DNA of 10,213 nucleotides from VFZS01 sp964353255 (GTDB lineage Bacteria > Acidobacteriota > Terriglobia > Bryobacterales > Bryobacteraceae): assembly GCA_964353255.1 (NCBI GenBank), contig CAYGVJ010000174.1:1-10213 (forward strand). The letters are read 5' to 3'. The notes under the pieces are model-generated. The model did not search any database, was not told the DNA's origin, and worked only from the letters and a program-made list of their open reading frames with translations. Each line of letters opens with the position of its first letter. Positions within the stretch are counted from its first letter, which is position 1. A program made the position numbers and the translations under genes. Positions 1 to 6,378 of this stretch are shown one piece after another.

Positions 1-397
1 GCCAGACCGTTTCCTGGAGCAGGGAAGCTCGCTGAAACAGCTCGTAGCTGCCCAGTGGAATCTCCCGGTGGTGCTGACGGCTCCGCACCCGTGGGCGCGC
101 AATCGGCACGCGCTGGCCCTCGATAATGCAAAAGCCTTCCTCCGTCCCCCAGCGGTAGGCGCCGCGGCCGGCGTCCGGTCGCGAGCGCTTGCCGACCAGT
201 TCCTCGACCTCGGCTTCCATGACGGTTTGAATGAAAACCTTGCCAACGCTGCGTAATAGCTCGCCCAGGCTCCTATGGGCCAGTTCCACGATCTCCGTCG
301 TGGGAAACGCGAACTGGATGGGGTTGGGATTGGCCGAAGCCCAGCGCTGAAACTGCTGGGCTGCGCGCAGCTTCGTGATCTGGTATCGTTTCTTCAC
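1..397 (-). CDS. IS256/Mutator-family transposase, N-terminal part (cut by window edge)
   Basis: This is the first 132 codons of a transposase that runs off the left edge of the window. It starts at a GTG (397-395) with a good ribosome binding site, AAGGAGAG, 6 bases upstream on the minus strand. The reading frame is open to the edge. Recognition rests on the typical N-terminal region of IS256-type DDE transposases: EAEVEELVGKR at about residues 61-71, a YRWG at 81-84, RVPIARPRVR at 96-105 and EIPLGSYELFQ at 112-122. Family members are usually about 400 residues long, so the catalytic DDE triad and the far end of the element lie outside the window. These enzymes move the IS by cut or copy via a circular intermediate with short terminal inverted repeats. 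Whether this copy is intact cannot be judged. The family call is from memory of the motifs, not from an alignment. Confidence 0.82.
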   Translation of the reverse strand, partial: MKKRYQITKLRAAQQFQRWASANPNPIQFAFPTTEIVELAHRSLGELLRSVGKVFIQTVMEAEVEELVGKRSRPDAGRGAYRWGTEEGFCIIEGQRVPIARPRVRSRQHHREIPLGSYELFQRASLLQETVW

Positions 398-459
398 GCG
401 ACTCTCCTTTTCTTGGCAGAAAACTTGCCCGAGCCTACCATGGCTCGGGGGAGAGTCGC
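398..459 (-). promoter_or_regulatory. Nested stem-loop covering the transposase ribosome binding site
   Basis: The arms GCGACTCTCC (398-407) and GGAGAGTCGC (450-459) are perfect 10-base inverted repeats. Inside them is a second perfect hairpin, CCCGAGCC (428-435) and GGCTCGGG (442-449) with a 6-base loop. In minus-strand RNA the outer stem would pair the GGAGAG of the Shine-Dalgarno site and end directly before the GTG start. Only transcripts that begin upstream of 459 could form it. That fits the known strategy of IS10 and IS50, where read-through RNA from outside the element folds and blocks transposase translation. The structure is seen directly; the function is inferred. Confidence 0.6.
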
Positions 460-825
460 TCAACTTTCAACGATCAACCGGACATCCCCTTTGCAGTCAC
501 GTCTCCGGCCGGTTTGTTTATGCCCTGTTTTCAATGAATTACGGCGGCCCGCAGGCTCGCCGCGCACCCGCTGGGGCTGCGCTGGGATCGCACGACGGAG
601 TACGGTCCAGTCCCTGATTCATTCCTTGCGCAGACCCCGTCAGAACCCTTCCATGCTGCCCACCCGCTCTCGACCGAGAGCGTACCGCCCAACACGCCGA
701 ACTCCCTCTTGACCAACTGCACAGCCGTGGAGGCTGGCGGCGCTACTTCCGTGCGCCGCGTACCCGACCGCCGAAGCATACTGCACACTGGTGCCAGCGT
801 TCGTTGCCTGATCCCGCAGCATTAA
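460..825. other. Non-coding or decayed stretch between the IS end and the TIM-barrel gene
   Basis: No reading frame here resembles a known protein; the short open frames have unrelated-looking compositions. Two things stand out. One is the palindrome at 665-682. The other is a stretch in the same frame as the downstream gene (about 727-822) that encodes a Tat-like DRRSILHTGAS before a TAA at 823-825. It may be remnant sequence of the neighbouring gene or simply intergenic DNA altered by the nearby insertion sequence. Confidence 0.45.
665..682. repeat. 18-bp palindrome, possible operator
   Basis: CGCTCTCG and CGAGAGCG are perfect 8-base inverted arms around a 2-base AC centre. The length and symmetry resemble operators of dimeric repressors such as LacI-type sugar regulators. 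It lies in the otherwise empty region about 245 bases upstream of the carbohydrate-type cluster. No regulator gene is in the window, and an isolated match of this size could occur by chance. Confidence 0.3.
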
Positions 826-860
826 GCGAGCCGCACCGCAGAGTTACAGGCGCTCGCCCG

Positions 861-880
861 CCCCCCGGCGCCAAGGGGGG
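861..880 (+). repeat. C6/G6 hairpin upstream of the TIM-barrel gene
   Basis: CCCCCC (861-866) can pair with GGGGGG (875-880) across an 8-base loop. It could be a leader hairpin. If the true gene start lies further upstream, it would instead be part of a low-complexity Pro/Gly/Arg-rich coding stretch. Confidence 0.25.
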
Positions 881-927
881 AGCGCGGTGCGCCGGCGGCG
901 CCCGCCGAAAGGTTCGTCGGCATCCAA

Positions 928-2325
928 ATGGGGCCTCACAGCATGCTGGACGAAGGCATCGACCGGGTGCTGGATCTGCTCCAGGAAGCGGCGATCAACT
1001 CAGTGTTGGTGTACAGCCACACCTACTACACCGCCGACGGGATCCGCAGAAAACGAGTCCCTGCTGTCCTGGCGCCGGATCATGGAATCCCCGTGCGGGA
1101 CTTGAACAGTCGCAACCTGCCCTACGTCTGGGTAAGGCATCACGAGGAGTATTTCAAGGAGACGGTCCTCCGTCACCTGCCGCCCGACCCGCGTCAGGAG
1201 TATGCCAGTCACGACCTGTTTGCCGAGATGCTGGAGCCCTGCCGCAAACGGGGCATGAAGCTGTACGCCCGGATCCTGGAGCCATACACGATGGAGATGG
1301 CAGGGCTTCTGGCGAATTGGGTGAAGGTGCTGACGGTGGATGCTTATGGTCGTCCAGGCCGGCTCCCGTGTTTCAACAACCCCGACTATCGAAATTTCTG
1401 GCTGGCCACTGCCGAGGACATGTTCAAGAGCTACCAACTGGATGGGTTCCAGTTCGGCGGGGAGCGGGTCGGCCCGCTCTCGAATCTGATCGCCAGCGGC
1501 ATTGCACCCTACTGCTTCTGCCAATACTGCCGCGCCAAGGGGCGGGACAAGGGCATTGACGCGGAGCGGGCCCGGGAGGGGATGAAGGAGCTTCATGGTT
1601 TCATCGCTGTCGATCTGCTGCGGAACAACACCCTCCCGGTGGACGGCGTGATGACCACCGTGATGCGCCACTTCTTCCGCTACCCGGAAATCCTGGCCTG
1701 GGAGCGGCTCTGGCGGGAATCAAAGGAAGGCTTCTTCGGGAGCATGTTTGGCGCCGTCAAGGCGATCAAACCCACGGTGGATGTCGGCGAGCACGTTGAC
1801 CATCCCGGGACGACGTTTGACCTGTTCTACCGCGCGGTCATGGGTTACCAGGAGATGGCCGACTACATGGATTTTATCAAGCTCATCCTCTACCATGACA
1901 TTGCCGGGCCGCGAACCCGAAGTATGTTCCTGGACCGCTTGCAGAGGACGCTACTGAAGGAGCTGTCCGAGCAGCAGTCGCTGGATCTGTTCTACACGCT
2001 CAAGGGTTACGACAAGAAGGTCGAGCCCAAGCTGGAGGAACTGGACAAACGAGGGCTCGGAGCCGATTACGTCTACCGCGAGACCCGGCGGTGCGTTCAG
2101 GCGGTAGCGGGAAAGGCCAAGGTCTATTCTGGCATCGGGATCGACATTCCGCACAACAACCAGACGTTCTCGAGCACTCCGGAGGGGGTGTACGAGGCGA
2201 CGCGGAGGGCCTTTGAGGCCGGCGCGAGCGGCGTCCTGATTTCGCGGGAATATGACGAGATGCGGCTACCGAACCTGCGCGCGGTGGGCCGCGCAGTGCG
2301 TGAGCTACCCAAAGCCGGCGCCTGA
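928..2325 (+). CDS. TIM-barrel glycoside-hydrolase-like protein, probably missing its N-terminus
   Basis: The protein is 465 residues from the first available ATG. I recognise the type (hypothetical glycosidase-like (beta/alpha)8 barrels of soil bacteria) but not an exact family or substrate. Barrel-like segments include SVLVYSHTYY (25-34), MKLYARILEPY (110-120) and DGFQFGGE (172-179). In such barrels the Asp/Glu at the end of the strand (here D172 or E179) would be candidate catalytic residues. This is followed by a CFCxxC cluster (C196, C198, C201), seen in GH42-like and related barrels, where it may bind metal. Near the C-terminus, GASGVLISREYDEM (432-445) looks like the last strand. The start is doubtful. 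There is no Shine-Dalgarno site before 928, and the same frame is open back to 826 without any ATG, GTG or TTG. That frame encodes APAERFVGIQ directly before M1, which looks like the true first barrel strand. The stop is 11 bases before the next gene, so the two are probably co-transcribed. The cell location is unknown because no signal peptide is visible. Confidence 0.6.
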   Translation: MGPHSMLDEGIDRVLDLLQEAAINSVLVYSHTYYTADGIRRKRVPAVLAPDHGIPVRDLNSRNLPYVWVRHHEEYFKETVLRHLPPDPRQEYASHDLFAEMLEPCRKRGMKLYARILEPYTMEMAGLLANWVKVLTVDAYGRPGRLPCFNNPDYRNFWLATAEDMFKSYQLDGFQFGGERVGPLSNLIASGIAPYCFCQYCRAKGRDKGIDAERAREGMKELHGFIAVDLLRNNTLPVDGVMTTVMRHFFRYPEILAWERLWRESKEGFFGSMFGAVKAIKPTVDVGEHVDHPGTTFDLFYRAVMGYQEMADYMDFIKLILYHDIAGPRTRSMFLDRLQRTLLKELSEQQSLDLFYTLKGYDKKVEPKLEELDKRGLGADYVYRETRRCVQAVAGKAKVYSGIGIDIPHNNQTFSSTPEGVYEATRRAFEAGASGVLISREYDEMRLPNLRAVGRAVRELPKAGA

Positions 2326-2333
2326 AGGAGAGT
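2326..2333 (+). promoter_or_regulatory. Ribosome binding site of the FAD oxidoreductase
   Basis: AAGGAGAG begins right after the TGA of the preceding gene and ends 3 bases before the ATG at 2337. It fixes this start and indicates co-translation with the upstream gene. Confidence 0.7.
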
Positions 2334-2336
2334 GGA

Positions 2337-3746
2337 ATGAGACAACAGAACAGCCGAGATGTGTCCCGGCGAAGGTTCCTGCCCATCGGCGTGGTCGCGG
2401 CCGGGCCGGCGGCGTTGGCGGGGAAAGGCGCGAACGTCTGGGGAGAGGCGCCGGCGGTCCGAGCCGCCTCCCGGTACCCGGTGCTCGAAACGGTGGACGT
2501 GTTGGTGGCAGGCGGCGGCCCGGCGGGCATCGGAGCGGCGCTGGGGGCAGCCCGCACGGGCGCCAAGACCCTGCTGGTAGAGAACCATTCTTTCTTCGGC
2601 GGCGTGGCCGCCTGGTCGCTGGGAATGCAGATGAACCAGATGCGTCCCTTCGCCAAGCCGCGCTCGGCGGTCCACGAACTGCTGGTGAGCAAGCTGACAG
2701 CCTATGGCGACCAGGCGGTGAGGCTGGGCACGCACGAGTTGTGGTGCAACGTCGAGTACCTGAAGGTGGCGATTCTCGATGCCCTGGATGAAGTGGGCGC
2801 GCGGTACCTGGTTCACGTGCGCGCGGCGGATGCGCTGGTGGAGGGCAACCGGGTGACCGGCGTGGTCATCGCGACCAAGCGCGGCTTGATGGTGGTCCGG
2901 GCCAAGGCCGTGGTGGACTGCACCGGCGATGCCGACGTGACCTACTACGCCGGCGCCGAGACGATGACCGAGCCCGACCGGCTGATGCCGATGACCTTGG
3001 CCCTGGTCCTGACCAATATCGACACGGCCAAGACGCAACCCGCGGAAGTTTCGGCTGCTATCCGCAGCGCGAAAAAGAGGTACCCGTTGATTCCATCGGG
3101 TTTCGTGGAGGTCAAGCAGGTTGCCCACAGCGGCAGTTGGTGGATTAACCACGCTGGAACTGCGGATATGGGCCGCGTGGACGCCACCGATCCGGCCGAG
3201 CGCACCAAAGCCGAATGCGCCAGCCGCCGGCAGGCGCTCCAGATGATCCAGGCCCTGCGCGAATCGGAGAATCCGAGCCTCCGACAGATTCAGTGGATCG
3301 ATGGCGGGCCGCAGGTGAGCGTCCGCGAGACGCGTCGTGTCAAGGGGGTATACGTGCTCACCGAAGAGGATGCCATGAGCGGCCGGCGCTTTGAGGACAC
3401 CATCGCCTGGCGCAGCGGATTCCTGGATTCCGGGGGAGAGAAGGGCGCCAAGTTCGTCAAGATGAAGGTCCACGACGTGCCTTACCGCGCCATCCTGCCG
3501 GAGAAGCTCGAGGGCCTCCTGGTGGGCGGGCGATGCATCTCGGCGACCCACTTCGGCGCCGCCGCCGGCAAGAGCATGGGCAACTGCATGGCCACCGGCC
3601 ACGCGGCGGGCCTGGCCGCTGCCATGGCCGCGAAGAAGGGGATCGTACCCCGCGAGCTGAAGGTGCAGGAGCTCCAGGAGCGGCTGCGTGCCGACGGCGT
3701 GAGCTTCGACGTCGCGGACCGCGAGCAAAAGGACTTACAGCTCTGA
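2337..3746 (+). CDS. Tat-exported FAD-dependent oxidoreductase (FAD_oxidored type)
   Basis: A 469-residue flavoprotein. The N-terminus carries a twin-arginine motif SRRRFLPIG (10-18) followed by an Ala/Gly-rich stretch, so export in folded form with FAD bound is likely. The dinucleotide fold follows. VDVLVAGGGPAGIG (53-66) holds the GxGxxG loop (G59, G61, G64), and the acidic E82 ends the second strand (LLVEN). FFGG (86-89) is the usual FAD-contacting turn. The later AVVDCTGDADV and GLLVGGRCIS with GKSMGNCMATGHAAG near the C-terminus are the FAD-binding segments of the PF12831 family. Members of this group are often found in carbohydrate-use clusters of soil bacteria, and their substrates are mostly unknown. 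The dehydrogenation substrate and electron acceptor cannot be inferred here. It follows the TIM-barrel gene by 11 bases. The Tat signal is short in its hydrophobic part, so export is probable but not certain. Confidence 0.82.
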   Translation: MRQQNSRDVSRRRFLPIGVVAAGPAALAGKGANVWGEAPAVRAASRYPVLETVDVLVAGGGPAGIGAALGAARTGAKTLLVENHSFFGGVAAWSLGMQMNQMRPFAKPRSAVHELLVSKLTAYGDQAVRLGTHELWCNVEYLKVAILDALDEVGARYLVHVRAADALVEGNRVTGVVIATKRGLMVVRAKAVVDCTGDADVTYYAGAETMTEPDRLMPMTLALVLTNIDTAKTQPAEVSAAIRSAKKRYPLIPSGFVEVKQVAHSGSWWINHAGTADMGRVDATDPAERTKAECASRRQALQMIQALRESENPSLRQIQWIDGGPQVSVRETRRVKGVYVLTEEDAMSGRRFEDTIAWRSGFLDSGGEKGAKFVKMKVHDVPYRAILPEKLEGLLVGGRCISATHFGAAAGKSMGNCMATGHAAGLAAAMAAKKGIVPRELKVQELQERLRADGVSFDVADREQKDLQL

Positions 3747-3781
3747 CGCCCAGGGCCGGCCTCGCCAGCGCCGGAACAGGA

Positions 3782-3812
3782 GTGCTACCATCACAGGTTG
3801 TACCCGAGGTGA
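3782..3812 (+). promoter_or_regulatory. Promoter (extended -10) and ribosome binding site of the PHP gene
   Basis: GTGCTACCAT (3782-3791) has the extended -10 form TGnTAnnnT, with hexamer TACCAT at 3786-3791. Transcription would start near 3798. GAGGTGA (3806-3812) is a good Shine-Dalgarno site 3 bases before the GTG at 3816 and decides that start. I see no -35 match at the usual distance. The same decamer type precedes vapB and hisS. Confidence 0.4.
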
Positions 3813-3815
3813 CTT

Positions 3816-4913
3816 GTGAGAAAGCTCAGCGGCTCCATTCCCCTCCTTCTGCTGTGCACGCTGCTGGTCACGGCCCAGGCGCAGGTGCGGGATTCTCTTC
3901 CGGTTCCCGACCTGCCCGGCTACAGGACCTTGAAGTGTGACCTCCACTTGCACACCGTCTTCTCCGACGGCGAAGTGTGGCCCACCACCCGGATCGCGGA
4001 AGCCTTCCGCGACGGCCTGGACGCCATCTCGCTGACCGACCACGGCACCTACCATCCCCACGAAAAGGACGTCGGCTCGGACGCCGCGCGGCCGCACGAG
4101 CTGGCGCGCGCGCAGGCCGAACGGATGGGCATAATCCTGATCCCCGGCATCGAAGTCAACGAGGGCGACACGCACGCCAACGTGCTGTTCCCCACTGACC
4201 CCAATGCTCTGCACGGCAACAACCTCCAGGAGGTCCTGCGGCGCGCCCGCCAGCAGGACGCTTTCGTCTTCTGGAACCACCCCGGATGGAAACAGAAGCC
4301 GGACTGGTTCCCGCTGATCGCGGCATGTTACGACGAGAAGCTGATCCAGGGCGTCGAGCTGGTCAACGGTTCCACGTTCTATCCCGAAGTGTTCCCGTGG
4401 ATCGAGGAGAAGAAGCTCACCATTCTGGCCACGAGCGACCTCCATGCGCCCTTGGCGCCCGGGCGCACCCGGCCCCTCACCCTGGTCTTTGCCCGGACGG
4501 CTGACGCCTCAGGGATCAGGGAGGCGCTGCTGGCCCGCCGCACAGTTGCCTGGATGGGCGGCGAAGTGTGGGGCGCCGAAGAACACCTGCGCGGTCTGTG
4601 GCAGGGCGCCGTCAAGCTGGAGAACCCCGCGCTGAGTTGGCTTCCGGGGATACCGGGAGTGGTCCTCCGCCTGCGCAACTCCTCCGCCATCCCCTTCCGT
4701 TTTCGGATCCTCCGCGCGCCGGCCTGGCTTGCGGCCAGGGACGGCGAGGTCCGCGAGGAAAAGACCGCCGGGGTGCCGGTGACAATCCGCAAGGACATCC
4801 CGGCCGGCCGACACCAGCTCGAGCTGGAACTGGAGATTACCAATCTGCATGTGGCGCCGGGGCGCAATCTGACCGTCCGGCTGCCTTTCACGCTAGAGGT
4901 GGGTAAAAGTTAG
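3816..4913 (+). CDS. Secreted PHP-domain metallohydrolase
   Basis: A 365-residue protein with a GTG start. MRKLSGSIPLLLLCTLLVTAQA is a Sec signal peptide with a cleavage site after AQA (about residue 22), so the mature protein is periplasmic or extracytoplasmic. The PHP (polymerase and histidinol phosphatase) metal site is complete: DLHLHT with H44 and H46, SDG with D51, TDHG with D75 and H76, GIEVN with E113, THANVL with H120, WNHPG with H155, and SDLH with D208 and H210. Proteins of this fold bind two or three metal ions and usually hydrolyse phosphate esters. Exported members have unknown substrates. About 110 residues after the catalytic part (255-365) look beta-rich, with alternating hydrophobic residues and two proline-rich turns; this may be a binding or packing domain. 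It starts 69 bases after the FAD gene and has its own promoter candidate. A sugar-phosphate or cyclic-phosphate target is possible but not shown. Confidence 0.85.
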   Translation: MRKLSGSIPLLLLCTLLVTAQAQVRDSLPVPDLPGYRTLKCDLHLHTVFSDGEVWPTTRIAEAFRDGLDAISLTDHGTYHPHEKDVGSDAARPHELARAQAERMGIILIPGIEVNEGDTHANVLFPTDPNALHGNNLQEVLRRARQQDAFVFWNHPGWKQKPDWFPLIAACYDEKLIQGVELVNGSTFYPEVFPWIEEKKLTILATSDLHAPLAPGRTRPLTLVFARTADASGIREALLARRTVAWMGGEVWGAEEHLRGLWQGAVKLENPALSWLPGIPGVVLRLRNSSAIPFRFRILRAPAWLAARDGEVREEKTAGVPVTIRKDIPAGRHQLELELEITNLHVAPGRNLTVRLPFTLEVGKS

Positions 4914-4916
4914 AAT
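4887..4916 (+). promoter_or_regulatory. Candidate sigma70-type promoter for the Gfo/Idh/MocA gene
   Basis: TTCACG (4887-4892) lies 18 bases before TAGAAT (4911-4916). The second box matches TATAAT at five of six positions. Transcription would start near 4923, about 21 bases before the ATG, leaving room for the ribosome binding site GAGAGGA (4927-4933). The TAG of the -10 box is also the stop codon of the PHP gene. The downstream gene could therefore be transcribed alone as well as by read-through. Confidence 0.4.
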
Positions 4917-4943
4917 AGAGTCTGTCGAGAGGAAAGCTGCAAC

Positions 4944-6293
4944 ATGTCTGAGATCAATCATCCTGTGAATCGTAGAGACTTCATGCGGAACGCCGCCGGC
5001 GTGGGCGCGACCCTGGGTCTGGCGAGCCACGCCCTAGCGGCAAAGCCCAAGCCCAAGAAGGCCGTCAGCAGCCGGGTCATCGGGGCTAACGACCGCATCA
5101 ACGTGGGCGTGATCGGCGTCGGGGGCCGCGGCACTTACGTGGGGCGCGCCTTCGCCGGCGTCGGCAAGGAGAGGAATCCCTGCCAGATCGTCGCGGTCTG
5201 CGACGTCTACCAGAAACGCGTCGATGAGAACCGGGAGGTCCACAAGTGCGACGGGTACCTGGACTACCGCGAGCTGCTCGCCCGCGGCGACATCGACGCG
5301 GTCATCATCGCCACCCCCGACCACTGGCACGCCCGGATGGCGCTGGAGGCGATGGACATCGGCAAGGACGTCTACGTCGAGAAACCCATGTGCCACACCA
5401 TCCCCGAGGTGCGGCAACTGATCGACAGAGTCAGGCAGACCGGGCGCGTCCTCGAAGTCGGCTCCCAAACCACTTCCGCCGATCAGTGGTGGAAGGCCAA
5501 GAAGGCCATCGCCGATGGCGCCATCGGGCAGATGATCATGAGCCAGGGATCCTACCACCGCAACTCCCGCGAGGGCGAGTGGAACTGGAAGATCGACCCC
5601 GCTGCCGGCCCCTCCGGCAAGGGCCCCAACTACATCGACTGGAAGATGTGGCTGGGCCCGGCGGCCAACCGCCCCTGGGACGCCGACCGCTTCTTCCGCT
5701 TCCGCAAGTACTGGGATTACTCCGGGGGCACTGCCACGGACCTGTTCTTCCACGTGGCCGCCCCGCTCAATATCTGCTGGAGCGAGCCGCAGTTTCCATA
5801 CAAGGTGATGGCGGGCGGCATCAACACCACCTTCAAAGACGGGCGCGACGTGCCCGACACCTACCACCTGATCGCCGAGTACGTCAAAGGGCACACCGTG
5901 GTGCTCACTTCCTCGATGGCCAACTCACAGCACATCCCGGGGCTGATCCGCGGGCACCTGGGCACTATCGTCATGGTCGAGCACGGCATGTTCGAAGGGC
6001 GCACCGACAACATCATCCTGCGTCCCGAGAGGCGCGTCATCGACGACGCTTACAAGGCCAAGTTCGGCGCCGACGAGGTGAAGATTCCGGTCGATAAGAA
6101 GGAGCCGATGACCGCCCACGTGGACAGCTTCCTGGCTTGCGTGCGCAGCCGGCAGAAGCCCACGCTGGACGTGGAGACCGCGGCCCGCGCCCAGGTGCTG
6201 ATCACCATGTCGGTCCAGAGCTACCGCGAGGGCCGCATCCTGTACTTCGACGAGCGGGCCTTCAAAGTCGTCACCAAGCCGCCGAGAGTGTGA
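4944..6293 (+). CDS. Tat-exported Gfo/Idh/MocA-family oxidoreductase
   Basis: A 449-residue NAD(P)-dependent oxidoreductase of sugars or polyols. The signal peptide NRRDFMRNAAGVGATLGLASHALA (about 9-32) has a classic twin-arginine motif. Export with the nicotinamide cofactor already bound, as in Zymomonas glucose-fructose oxidoreductase, is the likely mode. The Rossmann loop is VGVIGVGGRG (54-63). TPDHWHA (124-130) and the catalytic VEKPMC (145-150; K147 in the EKP motif) are standard for the family. GGTATDLFFH (261-270) supplies the C-terminal domain Asp/His (D266, H270) that sit near the substrate in relatives. The length of about 450 residues is normal for secreted members. The ATG is preceded by GAGAGGA. 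It follows the PHP gene by 30 bases and may have its own promoter. Related exported enzymes are linked to 3-keto-sugar chemistry, but the actual substrate is unknown. Confidence 0.9.
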   Translation: MSEINHPVNRRDFMRNAAGVGATLGLASHALAAKPKPKKAVSSRVIGANDRINVGVIGVGGRGTYVGRAFAGVGKERNPCQIVAVCDVYQKRVDENREVHKCDGYLDYRELLARGDIDAVIIATPDHWHARMALEAMDIGKDVYVEKPMCHTIPEVRQLIDRVRQTGRVLEVGSQTTSADQWWKAKKAIADGAIGQMIMSQGSYHRNSREGEWNWKIDPAAGPSGKGPNYIDWKMWLGPAANRPWDADRFFRFRKYWDYSGGTATDLFFHVAAPLNICWSEPQFPYKVMAGGINTTFKDGRDVPDTYHLIAEYVKGHTVVLTSSMANSQHIPGLIRGHLGTIVMVEHGMFEGRTDNIILRPERRVIDDAYKAKFGADEVKIPVDKKEPMTAHVDSFLACVRSRQKPTLDVETAARAQVLITMSVQSYREGRILYFDERAFKVVTKPPRV

Positions 6294-6378
6294 GGCGCGC
6301 GGCGGCGCTTCGTCTTCCACGCCGACGGCTCCGGGGCGGAAGGGGGGACTCCGCCTCGGTCCGTGGTAGCATGTGTGT
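6294..6378. promoter_or_regulatory. vapB upstream region with -10 box placed for a leaderless transcript
   Basis: GTGGTAGCAT (6363-6372) contains TAGCAT at 6367-6372. Its distance to the ATG at 6379 would put transcription start on the A of that ATG, and no Shine-Dalgarno site is present. This is the usual layout of leaderless genes. There is no clear -35 box. The rest of this GC-rich spacer shows only a weak GCGGA/TCCGC inverted repeat. VapBC operons are normally repressed by their own complex; no clear operator palindrome is seen. Confidence 0.4.

Larger units (their letters stand above)
1..490 (-). mobile_element. One end of an IS256-type insertion sequence (boundary approximate)
   Basis: The element contains the transposase start and its upstream leader. 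Its outer end is inferred to lie near 470-495, because elements of this family usually carry their terminal inverted repeat within about 150 bases of the transposase start. On the minus strand the leader begins with a candidate end GGGGATGTCCGG near 491-480. The opposite end is outside the window, so no terminal repeat pair or target duplication can be shown. Only the presence of the transposase is well supported. Confidence 0.4.

Noticed and set aside
531..788. 85-codon minus-strand frame between the IS and the cluster
   Set aside because: No start signal, no known motif, and ordinary length for chance in GC-rich DNA.
804..1559. 251-codon plus-strand frame overlapping the start of the TIM-barrel gene
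   Set aside because: The overlapping frame at 928 has protein-like barrel segments; this one is Gly/Pro/Arg-rich with no family resemblance.
2124..3728. 534-codon open frame on the minus strand opposite the FAD oxidoreductase
   Set aside because: It mirrors a gene with clear FAD motifs, starts and ends without ribosome binding site or context, and shows low-complexity His/Arg/Ala composition.
5034..5894. 286-codon minus-strand frame opposite the Gfo/Idh/MocA gene
   Set aside because: Asp/Val/Gly-rich shadow of the conserved gene on the other strand.
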